From contig CAVZAA010000010.1 of NCBI GenBank assembly GCA_963773105.1, forward strand, positions 248,001 through 312,000: a stretch of DNA of 64,000 nt, read 5' to 3'. The notes beneath the pieces are model-generated. The model made no database searches and was not told the origin of the DNA. It saw nothing but the letters and a program-made list of their open reading frames with translations. Every line of letters begins with the position of its first letter. Within the stretch, counting starts at the first letter, position 1. This document shows, piece by piece, positions 16,473 to 25,280 of this stretch. Position numbers and translations under genes: made by a program. This stretch comes from Trebonia sp963773105. Lineage in GTDB: Bacteria > Actinomycetota > Actinomycetes > Streptosporangiales > Streptosporangiaceae.

Positions 16473-17684
16473 GTGGTATCTCAGGCGAGCAGGCTTGCCG
16501 ACGTCCGGTACGACATTCGCGGACCGGTGCTGCGGCGAGCTCGCGAGCTTGAGGCGGCGGGCCAGGACATCATCAAGCTGAACATCGGCAACCCCGCACC
16601 GTTCGGCCTGTTCACCCCGGACGCGGTGCTGTCGCGGGTGACGTCCTCCATCGCCGACTCGCAGGGGTACAGCGACGCGCGCGGGATCGCCCCCGCCCGC
16701 GAGGCCGTCGCCAGCTACTACCGGCAGCGGCTCGGCGTTGTCGAGGCGACCGCCGACGATGTTTTCCTCGGCAACGGCGTCTCCGAGCTGATCGTGATGA
16801 CCCTGCAGGCGCTGCTCAACCCGGGCGACGAGGTGCTCGTCCCCTCCCCCGACTACCCGCTGTGGACCGGCGCGGTCTCGCTCTGCGGCGGCCGGGCGGT
16901 GCACTACCGGTGCGCCGAGGACCTCGACTGGAACCCCGACGTCGAGCACGTCGCCTCGCTGGTCACCGAGCGCACCCGCGCGCTCGTCATCATCAACCCG
17001 AACAACCCGACCGGCGCGGTCTACTCGCGCGAGACCCTCGAGCAGCTGCTCGACATCGCCCGCAGGAACAACCTGCTGGTCCTGACCGACGAGATCTACG
17101 ACCAGATCGTGTACGACGGCGCCGTGCACCACTGCGCAGCGTCCCTCGCACCGGACATCCCCGTGTTCTCCCTCGGCGGCATGTCCAAGACGTACCGGCT
17201 GGCCGGGTTCCGCTCCGGCTGGCTGGTGGTCTGCGGCCCGAAGGCGCCGATCGCGGAGTACCTCGAGGGCCTCGAGCTGCTCGCCAACATGCGGATGTGC
17301 CCGAACGTGCCGGCCCAGCACGCCATCCCGGCCGCGCTCGACGGCGGGATCGACATCACGCCGCTGCTCGCGCCGGGCGGCCGGCTCCGCGACCAGCGGG
17401 ACCTCGCCTGGGAGCTGCTGACGCAGATACCCGGCGTCGACTGCTACAAGCCGGCCGGCGCGCTCTACCTGTTCCCCCGGCTCGACCCCGAGGTGCACAA
17501 GATCGTCGATGACCAGCGGATGTGCATCGACCTGCTGGAGCAGCAGCATGTGCTGCTCACCCACGGAACCGGGTTCAACCTGCCGTCGAGCGACCACATT
17601 CGGGTCGTCTTCCTGGCGCCGGTGGAGACGCTGACCGACGCGATCGGGCGGCTGGCCGAGTTCCTGGGCTCGTACCGCCAGTAA
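16473..17684 (+). CDS. Alanine/glutamate-pyruvate type aminotransferase (AlaA-like)
   Basis: A 403-residue class I PLP aminotransferase, closest in layout to the glutamate-pyruvate enzyme AlaA. It begins YDIRGPVLRRARELE, with LNIGNPAPFG following. The cofactor site is seen in IINPNNPTGAVY, LVLTDEIYDQI, and GGMSKTYRLAGFRSGW, where the Lys forms the Schiff base. The GTG at 16473 is chosen because GAGGAGG lies 8 bases upstream; this gives almost the same length as the E. coli enzyme. An upstream GTG at 16425 has no ribosome site. Confidence 0.88.
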   Translation: MVSQASRLADVRYDIRGPVLRRARELEAAGQDIIKLNIGNPAPFGLFTPDAVLSRVTSSIADSQGYSDARGIAPAREAVASYYRQRLGVVEATADDVFLGNGVSELIVMTLQALLNPGDEVLVPSPDYPLWTGAVSLCGGRAVHYRCAEDLDWNPDVEHVASLVTERTRALVIINPNNPTGAVYSRETLEQLLDIARRNNLLVLTDEIYDQIVYDGAVHHCAASLAPDIPVFSLGGMSKTYRLAGFRSGWLVVCGPKAPIAEYLEGLELLANMRMCPNVPAQHAIPAALDGGIDITPLLAPGGRLRDQRDLAWELLTQIPGVDCYKPAGALYLFPRLDPEVHKIVDDQRMCIDLLEQQHVLLTHGTGFNLPSSDHIRVVFLAPVETLTDAIGRLAEFLGSYRQ

Positions 17685-17696
17685 GCTTGAGTTGCG

Positions 17697-19223
17697 GTGA
17701 CTGACCTCCCCGTCCTCGATCTGCCCGAACAGCCAAGCCTCGAGCAACTGCGCAGGCAGGCCAAAGACCTGCGGCGGGCGGCGGTGGCGGGCGACCCAGA
17801 GGCGCTGGCCGAGATCGCGCTGCGGTGCCCGGGCACACCGCCGCGCTCGCCGGACGGCCTCCCCCTGCGCACGGCCCAGCTGGTGGTGGCGCGCCGGTAC
17901 GGGTTCGAGAGCTGGACCCGGTTGAAGAGGCACGTCGAGGTCGTGACGCGCTACAGCCGGTTCCCCGATCGCATGACGGGCGACAGCGGCCCGGCCGACG
18001 CGTTCCTCCGCCTCGCCTGCCTGGCCTACGCCGACGACCAGCCCGAGCGGTGGGACCAGGCACGGCGGCTGCTGCACGGCAATCGGGGGATCGTGACCGG
18101 CAACGTCTACGTGGCCGCGGCGACCGCCGACGTCGGCGAGCTGCGGCGCGTGCTCGCCGCCGATCCGGGCGCGGCCCGGCGGGAAGGCGGCCCCTATCGA
18201 TGGGAGCCGCTGTTCTACCTCGCCTACGCCAGGCACGACCCGGGGGTTTCCCTGGACGCGGTGCTCGGCAGCGCGCGGCTGCTGCTCGACGCGGGCGCCG
18301 ACCCGAACGCGGGCTACCTCTGGCACGGCCTGCCCACCCCGTTCACCGTGCTGACCGGTGCCTTCGGCCAGGGTGAGCTCGGCCCGGTCCGGCAGCCCCG
18401 GCATCCGCACTCGATCGCGCTCGCCCGCCTGCTGCTCGAAGCCGGCGCGGACCCCAACGACGGACAGGGGCTGTACAACCGGATGTTCGAGCCGAACAAC
18501 GATCATCTGGAGCTGCTGCTTGAGTTCGGACTCGGCACCGGCGACGGCGGGCCGTGGCGCCGGCGGCTCGGCGACGCCCTCGACACCCCCGCCGCCATGG
18601 TGCGCGGCGAGCTCGCCTGGGCGATCACGCACGGCCGGGCGGAGCGGGTCCGGCTGCTCGTCTCCCACGGCGTCGACGTGGCCGCGCCGTTCGACGACGG
18701 GGTCACGGTGACGTCGATGGCCGCCACCACCGGGCACCCGGAGCTGATCGGCTACCTGGTGGAACACGGCGCCCCGGCGCCTGACCTGGCGCCCGCCGAC
18801 GCGTTCGTGGCCGCCGCGCTGGCGGCCGACCGGGAGCGCATGGGCCGGCTGCTTGCGGGCCATCCTGGTCTCCGCGACCAGCTCCGGCAGGCGCGTCCCG
18901 CGCTGGTGACGTGGGCGGCGGCGTGCGGTTCGCCGGGCGCGGTCGAGTTCCTGGTCGAGCTGGGCTTCGACCTGAACGCCAGGGGAAGGACCGACGTGCC
19001 GAGCGACCAGCCCTGGCAGACGGCGCTGCACAAGGCGGCCGAGGACGGGAACCTGGAGCTGGCCAGAACGCTGCTGCGGCTGGGTGCGGATCCTGACCTC
19101 CGCGACCAGCGGTTCAACTCCACCCCGCTTGGCTGGGCCCGCTATTTCGACCGGCCGGCGCTGATCGAGCTGCTCGAACCGGTCACGGCACCGGACGTCG
19201 TGGTGACCGACACGGCAGAATGA
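17697..19223 (+). CDS. Ankyrin-repeat protein
   Basis: A 508-residue soluble protein with scattered ankyrin repeats. Recognisable units are LARLLLEAGADPNDGQG, RVRLLVSHGVDVAAPFDDG, and LHKAAEDGNLELARTLLRLGADPDLRDQ. The N-terminus (EQPSLEQLRRQAKDLRRAA) is typical of actinobacterial ankyrin proteins. These scaffolds bind proteins; no catalytic domain is seen. The start is GTG at 17697, 12 bases after the aminotransferase stop. The stop overlaps the next start (ATGA at 19220-19223). Confidence 0.85.
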   Translation: MTDLPVLDLPEQPSLEQLRRQAKDLRRAAVAGDPEALAEIALRCPGTPPRSPDGLPLRTAQLVVARRYGFESWTRLKRHVEVVTRYSRFPDRMTGDSGPADAFLRLACLAYADDQPERWDQARRLLHGNRGIVTGNVYVAAATADVGELRRVLAADPGAARREGGPYRWEPLFYLAYARHDPGVSLDAVLGSARLLLDAGADPNAGYLWHGLPTPFTVLTGAFGQGELGPVRQPRHPHSIALARLLLEAGADPNDGQGLYNRMFEPNNDHLELLLEFGLGTGDGGPWRRRLGDALDTPAAMVRGELAWAITHGRAERVRLLVSHGVDVAAPFDDGVTVTSMAATTGHPELIGYLVEHGAPAPDLAPADAFVAAALAADRERMGRLLAGHPGLRDQLRQARPALVTWAAACGSPGAVEFLVELGFDLNARGRTDVPSDQPWQTALHKAAEDGNLELARTLLRLGADPDLRDQRFNSTPLGWARYFDRPALIELLEPVTAPDVVVTDTAE

Positions 19224-19807
19224 CGTTCATGGCTACTCATGTGGCGCTGTTGCGGGGGATCAACCTGGCCGGCAGGAACAAGGTGGCGATGGCCGACCTG
19301 CGGGAGGTCGTGGCCGAGCTCGGGCACGCCGACGTGTCGACCTATATCCAGAGCGGTAACGTCGTGTTCAGCGCGGACCCGGGCGCTGCCGACGCGTCCG
19401 CGCTGGCGGCCGCCATGACCGAGGCCGTCGCGGGCAGGCTCGGCGTCACCGCGCCGGTCATCGTCCTGTCCCGCGGCGAGCTGGCCGAGATCATCGCGGC
19501 GAACCCGTTCCCGCACCAGGCGGAGGCCGATCCGAGGCGGGTACACGCGGTGGTGCTCAGCGGCGCGCCCGGGTCGGAGGCGGCCGGCAAGATCGACGCC
19601 GCGCTCGCGCGGTCGGCCGCCAAGGGCAGCCGCGATGAGCTCGCGATCGTGGGGCGGACGCTCTACCTCTACACCCCGGACGGCTTCGGCAACAGCGAGC
19701 TGGCCGCGGCGGTGCTGCGGATCGTCACCTCGCCGCGCGCGGGCGTGACCGGCACGGCGCGGAACTGGGCGACGATGAACAAGCTCTTCGACCTGTGCGG
19801 TGCGTGA
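19220..19807 (+). CDS. DUF1697 family protein
   Basis: A 195-residue protein of the DUF1697 family. The N-terminal signature THVALLRGINLAGRNKVAMADLR and YIQSGNVVFSA are characteristic. ARNWATMNKLFDL closes the domain. The function of the family is unknown. The ATG at 19220 overlaps the ankyrin stop and suggests coupling; the ATG at 19229 would give the more usual short N-terminus. Confidence 0.85.
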   Translation: MTFMATHVALLRGINLAGRNKVAMADLREVVAELGHADVSTYIQSGNVVFSADPGAADASALAAAMTEAVAGRLGVTAPVIVLSRGELAEIIAANPFPHQAEADPRRVHAVVLSGAPGSEAAGKIDAALARSAAKGSRDELAIVGRTLYLYTPDGFGNSELAAAVLRIVTSPRAGVTGTARNWATMNKLFDLCGA

Positions 19808-19855
19808 GCTTTCCGGCCGCCGACGGGACGCGGGCGGGCCGGTAGAGTCAGCCGC

Positions 19856-20629
19856 GTGAGCAGAGCGGTTCTTGTTACGGGTGGGTCGCGCGGTATCGGG
19901 GCGGCGATCGCGCGGGCGTTCGCGGAGCGCGGGGACCGGGTGGCGGTGCACTGCCGGGAGGCGGCCGCGGCGGCCGAGGCGGTGCGGGACTCGCTGACCG
20001 GGGACGGGCACGTGGTCGTGCGCGGGGACCTGAGCGACGCGGACGCGGTGCGCGCGATGGTCGACGCGGCGGCGGCCGGGCTCGGCGGGCTCGACGTGCT
20101 GGTGAACAACGCGGGGATCTACCTCGACCACCCTGTGCTCGGTACTTCGTACGAGCAGTGGCAGGCGGCCTGGCAGGCCACGCTCGGGGTCAACCTGGTC
20201 GGCGCGGCCAACGTCACCTGGTGCGCGGTGCGGCACATGGTCGCAGACGGCGGCGGGTCCGGGCCCGGGGTCGGGCGGATCGTCAACGTCGGGTCGCGCG
20301 GGGCGTTCCGCGGCGAGCCGACGCATCCGGCCTACGGGGCGAGCAAGGCGGGGCTGCACGCCTTCGGCCAGTCGCTCGCGGTGGCGCTCGCGCCGCACGG
20401 GATCACGGTGGCCTCGGTCGCCCCGGGGTTCGTGGCGACCGACATGACCACCGCGGACCTCGCGACTGCGGCAGGCGACGCCATCCGCGCGCAGTCGCCG
20501 TTCGGCCGGGTCGCGACTGCGGAGGAGGTCGCGGCCGCGGTCGTGTACCTCGCCTCACCCGAGGCGGAATGGGCCAGCGGGGCCGTCCTCGACCTCAACG
20601 GCGCGTCCTACCTGCGCTTAGCCGCTTAG
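19856..20629 (+). CDS. Short-chain dehydrogenase/reductase (FabG-like)
   Basis: A 257-residue classical SDR oxidoreductase. TGGSRGIGAAIARAF binds the dinucleotide and NNAGIY is the structural motif. Ser in VNVGSRGAF and YGASK (Tyr and Lys) form the catalytic set. APGFVATDMT and the C-terminal ASGAVLDLNG are typical. The HCRE after the second strand suggests NADP preference, as an inference. GTG is the start; TAGAGT at 19843-19848 lies 7 bases upstream, so the mRNA is probably leaderless. Its stop overlaps the stop of the convergent gene. Confidence 0.9.
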   Translation: MSRAVLVTGGSRGIGAAIARAFAERGDRVAVHCREAAAAAEAVRDSLTGDGHVVVRGDLSDADAVRAMVDAAAAGLGGLDVLVNNAGIYLDHPVLGTSYEQWQAAWQATLGVNLVGAANVTWCAVRHMVADGGGSGPGVGRIVNVGSRGAFRGEPTHPAYGASKAGLHAFGQSLAVALAPHGITVASVAPGFVATDMTTADLATAAGDAIRAQSPFGRVATAEEVAAAVVYLASPEAEWASGAVLDLNGASYLRLAA

Positions 20630-21564
20630 CCGCGGGCCAGGGCGGCCAGGCGCTCGGTGGAGACGCAGGAGATGAGGCAGCGCTCCTTGGCGTCGTTCAG
20701 CAGGCGCGCGGTCCAGTCGGTGAAACCGCCGTCCCCCACCTCCTGCCATCGGCCGTCCGCGTCCACGTCGATCCTGATCGCGCCGCGTTCGTAGTAGCCG
20801 CGCGCCCGCTCCCGGCCGGCGTCCTCTTCGACCGTGACTCCCCCGGGCAGCGGCTGCAGGGCGGGCAGCACCGTGTCGCCGATGCGCTCGTGCAGCGGCT
20901 GGAAGCCGAACACGGTGTAGCTCAGGGCGACCCGGCGCCCGGGCAGCAGCTCGGCCACGGCCCGGCTCCAGAACCGCAGGTGCGTGGACAGCAGGGCCGC
21001 CTCGGTCCGCCCCGATCCGCGGTCGCGGGCGCTGGAGACGAGGGCGAACAGCCGGAAGTGCTGGAACACCCCGAGCGCGTCGAACGGCTGGCCGCGCAGC
21101 ACCCGGTGGCAGCACGCCAGGCTCACGGCTGCCGCCCCGGACCGCTGCCTGCGCGACGCGGCCTCCAGCGCCAGCGCGTTGGTCGGGTCGCTCAGCACCT
21201 CGCTGCCGCGAGTGGTCGAGATCACGCGGTCCTGGCTGACCGGGCCCAGCGCCGAGCAGGTTCCCAGTGGCGCCACCGGTGACAGGTCGACGCCGGCGAA
21301 CTCGTCCGGCAGCAGTGCCCACAGCCGCGCCTCCAGCTCCCAGACCGGGCGCGGGTCGCTGACGACCGGCTGGACGTAGCGGTCTTGGCGCCAGCGCTGC
21401 ATCAGCCGGGCCGGGGTGACCGCCGCCGCCCGGCTGCGGCTCACGTCAAGCAGCAGGGTCTGCAGGTCGGCCGGGCTCAGTGCGCGTTCGAGCGCCGCCT
21501 GGGAGTCGGCCGCCAGCTGCTGCCAGACCCGCCGGGACGCCGCCGACTCCCCCCGCTCCGCCAT
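20626..21564 (-). CDS. Conserved-looking protein of unknown function
   Basis: A 312-residue soluble protein I do not recognise with confidence. The stretch VDLSPVAPLGTCSALGPVS, with VISTTRGSEVLSDPTNALALE after it, looks strongly conserved and enzyme-like. Later parts (ALSYTVFGFQPLHERIGDTVLP) may be beta-rich. No signal peptide or membrane segment is present. The start is ATG at 21564. Coding bias is strong. The stop overlaps that of the convergent SDR gene by 4 bases. A distant relation to an aminoacyl-tRNA-synthetase-like fold is possible but unproven. Confidence 0.7.
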   Translation of the reverse strand: MAERGESAASRRVWQQLAADSQAALERALSPADLQTLLLDVSRSRAAAVTPARLMQRWRQDRYVQPVVSDPRPVWELEARLWALLPDEFAGVDLSPVAPLGTCSALGPVSQDRVISTTRGSEVLSDPTNALALEAASRRQRSGAAAVSLACCHRVLRGQPFDALGVFQHFRLFALVSSARDRGSGRTEAALLSTHLRFWSRAVAELLPGRRVALSYTVFGFQPLHERIGDTVLPALQPLPGGVTVEEDAGRERARGYYERGAIRIDVDADGRWQEVGDGGFTDWTARLLNDAKERCLISCVSTERLAALARG

Positions 21565-21707
21565 GCCGGCAGTGTGGCAGACGGCGACCCGCCGTCGCCA
21601 GCCGATTAACCGACCACGGGCCGGCTATCGCCGGCCACAATGCCAGGTCATGGGGCCTGGTGTCCGGCGCACTTGTGGGTGGCAGGGGTTCTTGTAGCGT
21701 CGTGGTG

Positions 21708-22669
21708 GTGAGCGAGAATGACAACGCGGTCGTGCCGTTCGATAAGCTCCCGGTGCTGCCCGGTTCCGGACTGCGGCACGCCTGGGACGTGTGGGGTCCC
21801 GGCGACAACCTGGGCACGCTGAACCGGCTGACCGGTCCGGTGGTGGCGGCGGCCGCGGCGACCGTGCGGACCGGCGAGCGGGTGGGTCTGACGCTGCCGC
21901 TGGGGCTGCCCGACCCGGCCTTGTTCGGGCGGCAGCGGTTCAAGCACTCGTTCACGCCGATGGGGCCGCATGCCTGGGATGACTGGGTCGACGGCTTCTA
22001 CCTGCAGTGCTCCAGCCAATGGGACGGACTGCGGCACATCGGCTCGGGGCCGGACGGCTGGTACGGCGGCTGGCGCGGGCAGCCCGACGCCGACCTGGAG
22101 CCGCTCGGCATCCACCACTGGGCGCAGCGCGGCATCATCGGGCGGGGCGTGCTGGTCGACCTGGCGGGGCGCGGGCGGGCACCGGCTACGACCCGTTCGA
22201 GCGGGTGGCCTTCACCCCCGACGACATCACCGCCGCCCTCCAGGCGCAGGGCGCCGCGCTGCGGTACGGGGACATCCTCTGCGTCAGGACCGGCTGGGCG
22301 GACCGCTACCTGGCGCTCGACGACGCCGCCCGCCGCGAGCTGGCCGCCACCATGGTGACCGTGTCCGGGTACGCCTGCGCCGGCCTGGCGGGCAGCGAGG
22401 AGATGAGCCGGTTCCTGTGGGACTCCGGCCTGGCCGCGCTGCCCTGCGACAACCCGGCCGTCGAGGTCGTACCATCCGACCCCGCGCAGGGGTTCCTGCA
22501 CGGGCGGCTGATCCCGCACCTAGGGTTCGCGATCGGCGAGCTCTTCGACTTCGGCCCGCTGGCGCTCGCGTGCAGGCGCGAGCGGCGGTATGAGTTCCTG
22601 TTCACGGCCGTGCCGCTCAACGTGACCGGCGCCATCGGCTCCCCCGCCAACGCGGTCGCGATCTTGTAG
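21708..22669 (+). pseudogene. Cyclase family (kynurenine-formamidase-like) protein, frameshifted
   Basis: The gene encodes a putative cyclase of the KynB-like metal hydrolase group. The first frame, from GTG at 21708, contains HAWDVWGPGDNLGTLNRLT and LQCSSQWDGLRHIGS with likely metal ligands. Homology then moves to another frame, GTGYDPFERVAFTPDDITAAL, and continues to VTGAIGSPANAVAIL at 22669. The switch lies at about 22164-22185, in a G-rich run, and equals one missing base. Both halves keep strong coding bias, so the lesion is recent or a sequencing error. TAGCGT at 21695-21700 suggests a leaderless start. Confidence 0.8.
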
Positions 22670-22703
22670 TCCGCAATCAGAGTTTCCGCCCAGGAGGTCC
22701 CGG

Positions 22704-23171
22704 ATGTCCGAGAGCGCTGAGAAAGACGTGGTGCGGCGGTTCTTCGCCGCCCTTGGCACCGGGGACTTCGCCGCCATCGGCGAGTTCTTCACCGACGACT
22801 CGACCTGGATGGTCAACGACGTGGCCCGCGGGTTCCCAGCCCAGCACGGCCGGACCGGCATCATCGACGACTTCCTGCAGCCGATCAGGGAGGGGCTGTT
22901 CGAGCCGGGCGACCCCAAGGTCGAGATCCGGCGGCTGATCGGCGAGGGCGACTGGGTGGTCGCGGAGACCACCGCCCGGGGCACGCTGCGCAACGGCAAC
23001 CACTACGAGAACGCGTACGTGTTCGTGATCGAGGTGGCGGGCGACACGGTGAAGTTCCTGCGCGAGTACATGGACTCCGACTATGCGCACTCGGTCTCGG
23101 CCGGCGCCGGCCAGGCGGGCGAGGCGCAGGGGCACGTCGCGGAGACGCTTCGCGCCCTCGGCCACGACTAA
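22704..23171 (+). CDS. SnoaL-like / NTF2-fold protein
   Basis: A 155-residue protein of the SnoaL-like NTF2 superfamily. VVRRFFAALGTGDFAAIGEFFTDD is the typical opening helix pair, and WMVNDVARG, VAETTARGTLRNG and YVFVIEVAGDTVKFLREYMD follow. Related proteins are limonene epoxide hydrolases and polyketide cyclases, or non-catalytic. AGGAGG lies 6 bases before the ATG. It overlaps the end of the convergent P450 gene by 4 bases. The substrate is unknown; a link with the nearby cyclase or P450 is only suggested by position. Confidence 0.85.
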   Translation: MSESAEKDVVRRFFAALGTGDFAAIGEFFTDDSTWMVNDVARGFPAQHGRTGIIDDFLQPIREGLFEPGDPKVEIRRLIGEGDWVVAETTARGTLRNGNHYENAYVFVIEVAGDTVKFLREYMDSDYAHSVSAGAGQAGEAQGHVAETLRALGHD

Positions 23172-24385
23172 CCGGCCGCACGCCAGCGGAGCGGAAGGGA
23201 ATCGACGTTGTAGATGCCCTCGATGCCGCCAAGCACCGGCTCGCCCGCCAGCTCGAGGGATGGCATCCGGGGGGCGAGGAACGCCAGGGCCTCCTCCAGT
23301 TCGGCCCGGGCGAGGTTGACGCCGAGGCAGAAGTGCGCCCCCGCGCCGAAGGTGTAGAGCTTGCCGTCGCGTTCGGCGGTGATGTCGAACGCCTCGCCGT
23401 CCGGCGTCTCGCGGTTGGCCCGTTCCGCGCAGACCGCGACGATCGTGCCCGCGGGGAAGAGCACGCCCCGGTGCTCGATGTCCTCGAGCACGATCCTGGC
23501 GGTGAACGGCGCGATCGGCTCGAACCGCAGCGCCTCCTGGACGGCCTTCTGCACGTAGGTCTCCGGGTCCGCCGCCAGCAGCGCCCACTGGCCGGGGTGC
23601 TCGGCGAACAGCCGGAGCGCCTGCGAGAGCTGGCTCTGGGTGGTGTCCACTCCCCCGGCGAGCAGGTTGAGCACCAGGTTCACGCACTCGTCGTGGGTCA
23701 GCCGGTCGCCCTGCTCCTCGGCCGCCAGCAGCGTGCTGATCAGGTCGGGACCGGGGGTCGCCCGGCGGATCTCGAGCAGCTCGGTCACGTACTCGTGCGC
23801 CTCGACCACCGCCCGCTCGATGTCCGGGATCTGGGTGGACAGGGCAGCGATGTCGAACTGCCGCTGCACCATGCTCGACCAGTGCTGAAGCCGGTCCGCG
23901 TCGGCCACCGGGGCGCCCAGCACGGCGGCGATGGTCCGCGACGGGTAGGGCTTGGCGATCGCGGCCACGAACTCGGTGCCCTGGCCCGCGTCCGGGCCGA
24001 GGTCGTCCCACAACTGGGCCAGGAACTCGCGCATGGCGGGCCGCCAGCGGTCCGCGGCCCTGGGCGTGAACGCGTGCCCGATGAGCGACCGCAGCCGCCG
24101 GTGCTTGTCACCGGTGAGGTTGAGGATGTTCTTCTCGACGTTCTCGTGCAGCGGCCCGTCGGTGATGCCGAACAGCTCGGCGATCTGCCGCCCGGGAAAC
24201 GTGGTCTGGCGCGCCCGCAGGAAGAAGTCGCCCGACTCGCCGTCGAGCACGATGTACGCCAGCGGCGAGTGGGCCAGCCAGTTCTGCTCGCGGGCGGCGC
24301 CGAGCAGCTGATGATAGGTGTCCGGCCCGAAGCCGGGCAGGTTGTAGTCGATCTCGGGCAGGTCGAGCTCGGTGACGACGGTCAT
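23168..24385 (-). CDS. Cytochrome P450
   Basis: A 405-residue soluble bacterial P450. The heme-binding loop is FGAGAHFCLGVNLARAE with the Cys ligand. The K-helix ExxR is EALR, and the I-helix is LAGGVDTTQSQ with the Thr of the oxygen-activation site. Substrate and redox partner are unknown; no ferredoxin gene is adjacent. TAGCAT at 24394-24399 on the minus strand lies 8 bases before the ATG, and no Shine-Dalgarno is seen, so the transcript is probably leaderless. Confidence 0.92.
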   Translation of the reverse strand: MTVVTELDLPEIDYNLPGFGPDTYHQLLGAAREQNWLAHSPLAYIVLDGESGDFFLRARQTTFPGRQIAELFGITDGPLHENVEKNILNLTGDKHRRLRSLIGHAFTPRAADRWRPAMREFLAQLWDDLGPDAGQGTEFVAAIAKPYPSRTIAAVLGAPVADADRLQHWSSMVQRQFDIAALSTQIPDIERAVVEAHEYVTELLEIRRATPGPDLISTLLAAEEQGDRLTHDECVNLVLNLLAGGVDTTQSQLSQALRLFAEHPGQWALLAADPETYVQKAVQEALRFEPIAPFTARIVLEDIEHRGVLFPAGTIVAVCAERANRETPDGEAFDITAERDGKLYTFGAGAHFCLGVNLARAELEEALAFLAPRMPSLELAGEPVLGGIEGIYNVDSLPLRWRAAG

Positions 24386-24477
24386 GCTGCGCGATGCTAC
24401 TCCCGGGTAGGCGACTGCGCGAGGGGGCTTTCAAATGCCTTTTTTATCGAACGGACCGGGGCGCCTGCGACAGCTCA

Positions 24478-24521
24478 AGGGGCCCGGAACCTGGACTCAA
24501 TCGTCTGGGTTCCGGGCCCCT
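24478..24521. terminator. Strong hairpin terminator, 19-bp stem
   Basis: Bases 24478-24496 pair with 24503-24521 along all 19 positions (two G-U), leaving a 6-base loop TCAATC. The core arms are GGGGCCCGGAACC and GGTTCCGGGCCCC. It lies just after the stop of the DUF1453-like gene and before the P450 promoter, so it separates the two minus-strand genes. There is no U-tract. Confidence 0.75.
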
Positions 24522-24539
24522 GGCCCCGCCCGCGCGTGC

Positions 24540-25076
24540 TTACCGGAGGCTGGCCACCGGGGCCGCCACCTCGTCCGCGCGGCGGGCGCCGACCCGGCGG
24601 ACCCTGGCCGCCAGGGTGCCGGTCCGGGCGAGCAGCATCGCGACCGACAGGAAGATCAGGCCGTCGGTGAGCGCGTTCACGGTGACGTGGTTGGTGATCA
24701 TCCACTGGCCGAGCTGCGCCGTGAACACGTGCTGGGCGCCGTACGCGAAGTAGATCCTGGCGCCGACGACGGCGATCCAGAGCAGCGCGTAGGGCAGTCC
24801 GGCCTGCGAGGTGACCTGGCCGGACCGCTGGTCGGCGAAGACCGACATCAGCGAGGCGGCGAGCATGCCGAGGGCGAGGCCCGCCGCGATCGCAGCCAGC
24901 TCCAGCAGCAGGCCGTTGCCTGAGGTGGCAACGCCCTTGAAGAAGAACGGGACGATGACCACCGCCGCGATGAACGGGCGCAGCAGCCGGAACCGGCTGA
25001 CCGGGCGGCGGCCGAGGTCGGAGGCGAGCACGGTAACGAGGATGACGAGGTTGGGGATCAGGACGCTGGCGTCCAT
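24540..25076 (-). CDS. DUF1453/CcdC-like membrane protein
   Basis: A 178-residue integral membrane protein with about five hydrophobic segments. The first is at residues 5-18. RRPVSRFRLLRPFIAAVVIVP and ASLMSVFADQRSGQV match the layout of the DUF1453 (CcdC-like) group, whose function is poorly known. The start is ATG, with AAGGAG 5 bases upstream. It is transcribed away from the sensor kinase gene, and the four-half-site palindrome between them may control both. Confidence 0.65.
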   Translation of the reverse strand: MDASVLIPNLVILVTVLASDLGRRPVSRFRLLRPFIAAVVIVPFFFKGVATSGNGLLLELAAIAAGLALGMLAASLMSVFADQRSGQVTSQAGLPYALLWIAVVGARIYFAYGAQHVFTAQLGQWMITNHVTVNALTDGLIFLSVAMLLARTGTLAARVRRVGARRADEVAAPVASLR

Positions 25077-25180
25077 CTGGACTCCTTGGGTGCGGCGCGA
25101 GGTGAAGCGTTACGAGTGCCACGCTAGGAATCGCAGGGGGTCGGGCGCGTCCGCCCGCGGCTGGACACCGGGTCCAGGCC

Positions 25181-25237
25181 GGGTGGAGCGCGCCCGCCGG
25201 ATGGGTGGAGACGACGGCGTCCACCCGGCCTCCACCC
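25181..25237. promoter_or_regulatory. Four-half-site nested operator between membrane protein and kinase genes
   Basis: GGGTGGAG occurs at 25181-25188 and 25203-25210. Its complement appears as TCCACCC at 25220-25226 and CTCCACCC at 25230-25237. The half-sites point inward and form nested dyads. The position, 44-100 bases before the kinase start, suits autoregulation by the NarL-type response regulator encoded downstream; the binding is inferred. Confidence 0.65.
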
Positions 25238-25280
25238 GTGAGCCGGCGCGGATCCGGAGGCCCGGCGCTACCGTAGAAAC

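Noticed and set aside
16377..19031. A very long minus-strand open frame (884 codons) over the aminotransferase and ankyrin genes
   Set aside because: It is antisense to well-supported genes and reads as low-complexity Arg/Gly/Val-rich sequence. Such shadows are expected in high-GC DNA.
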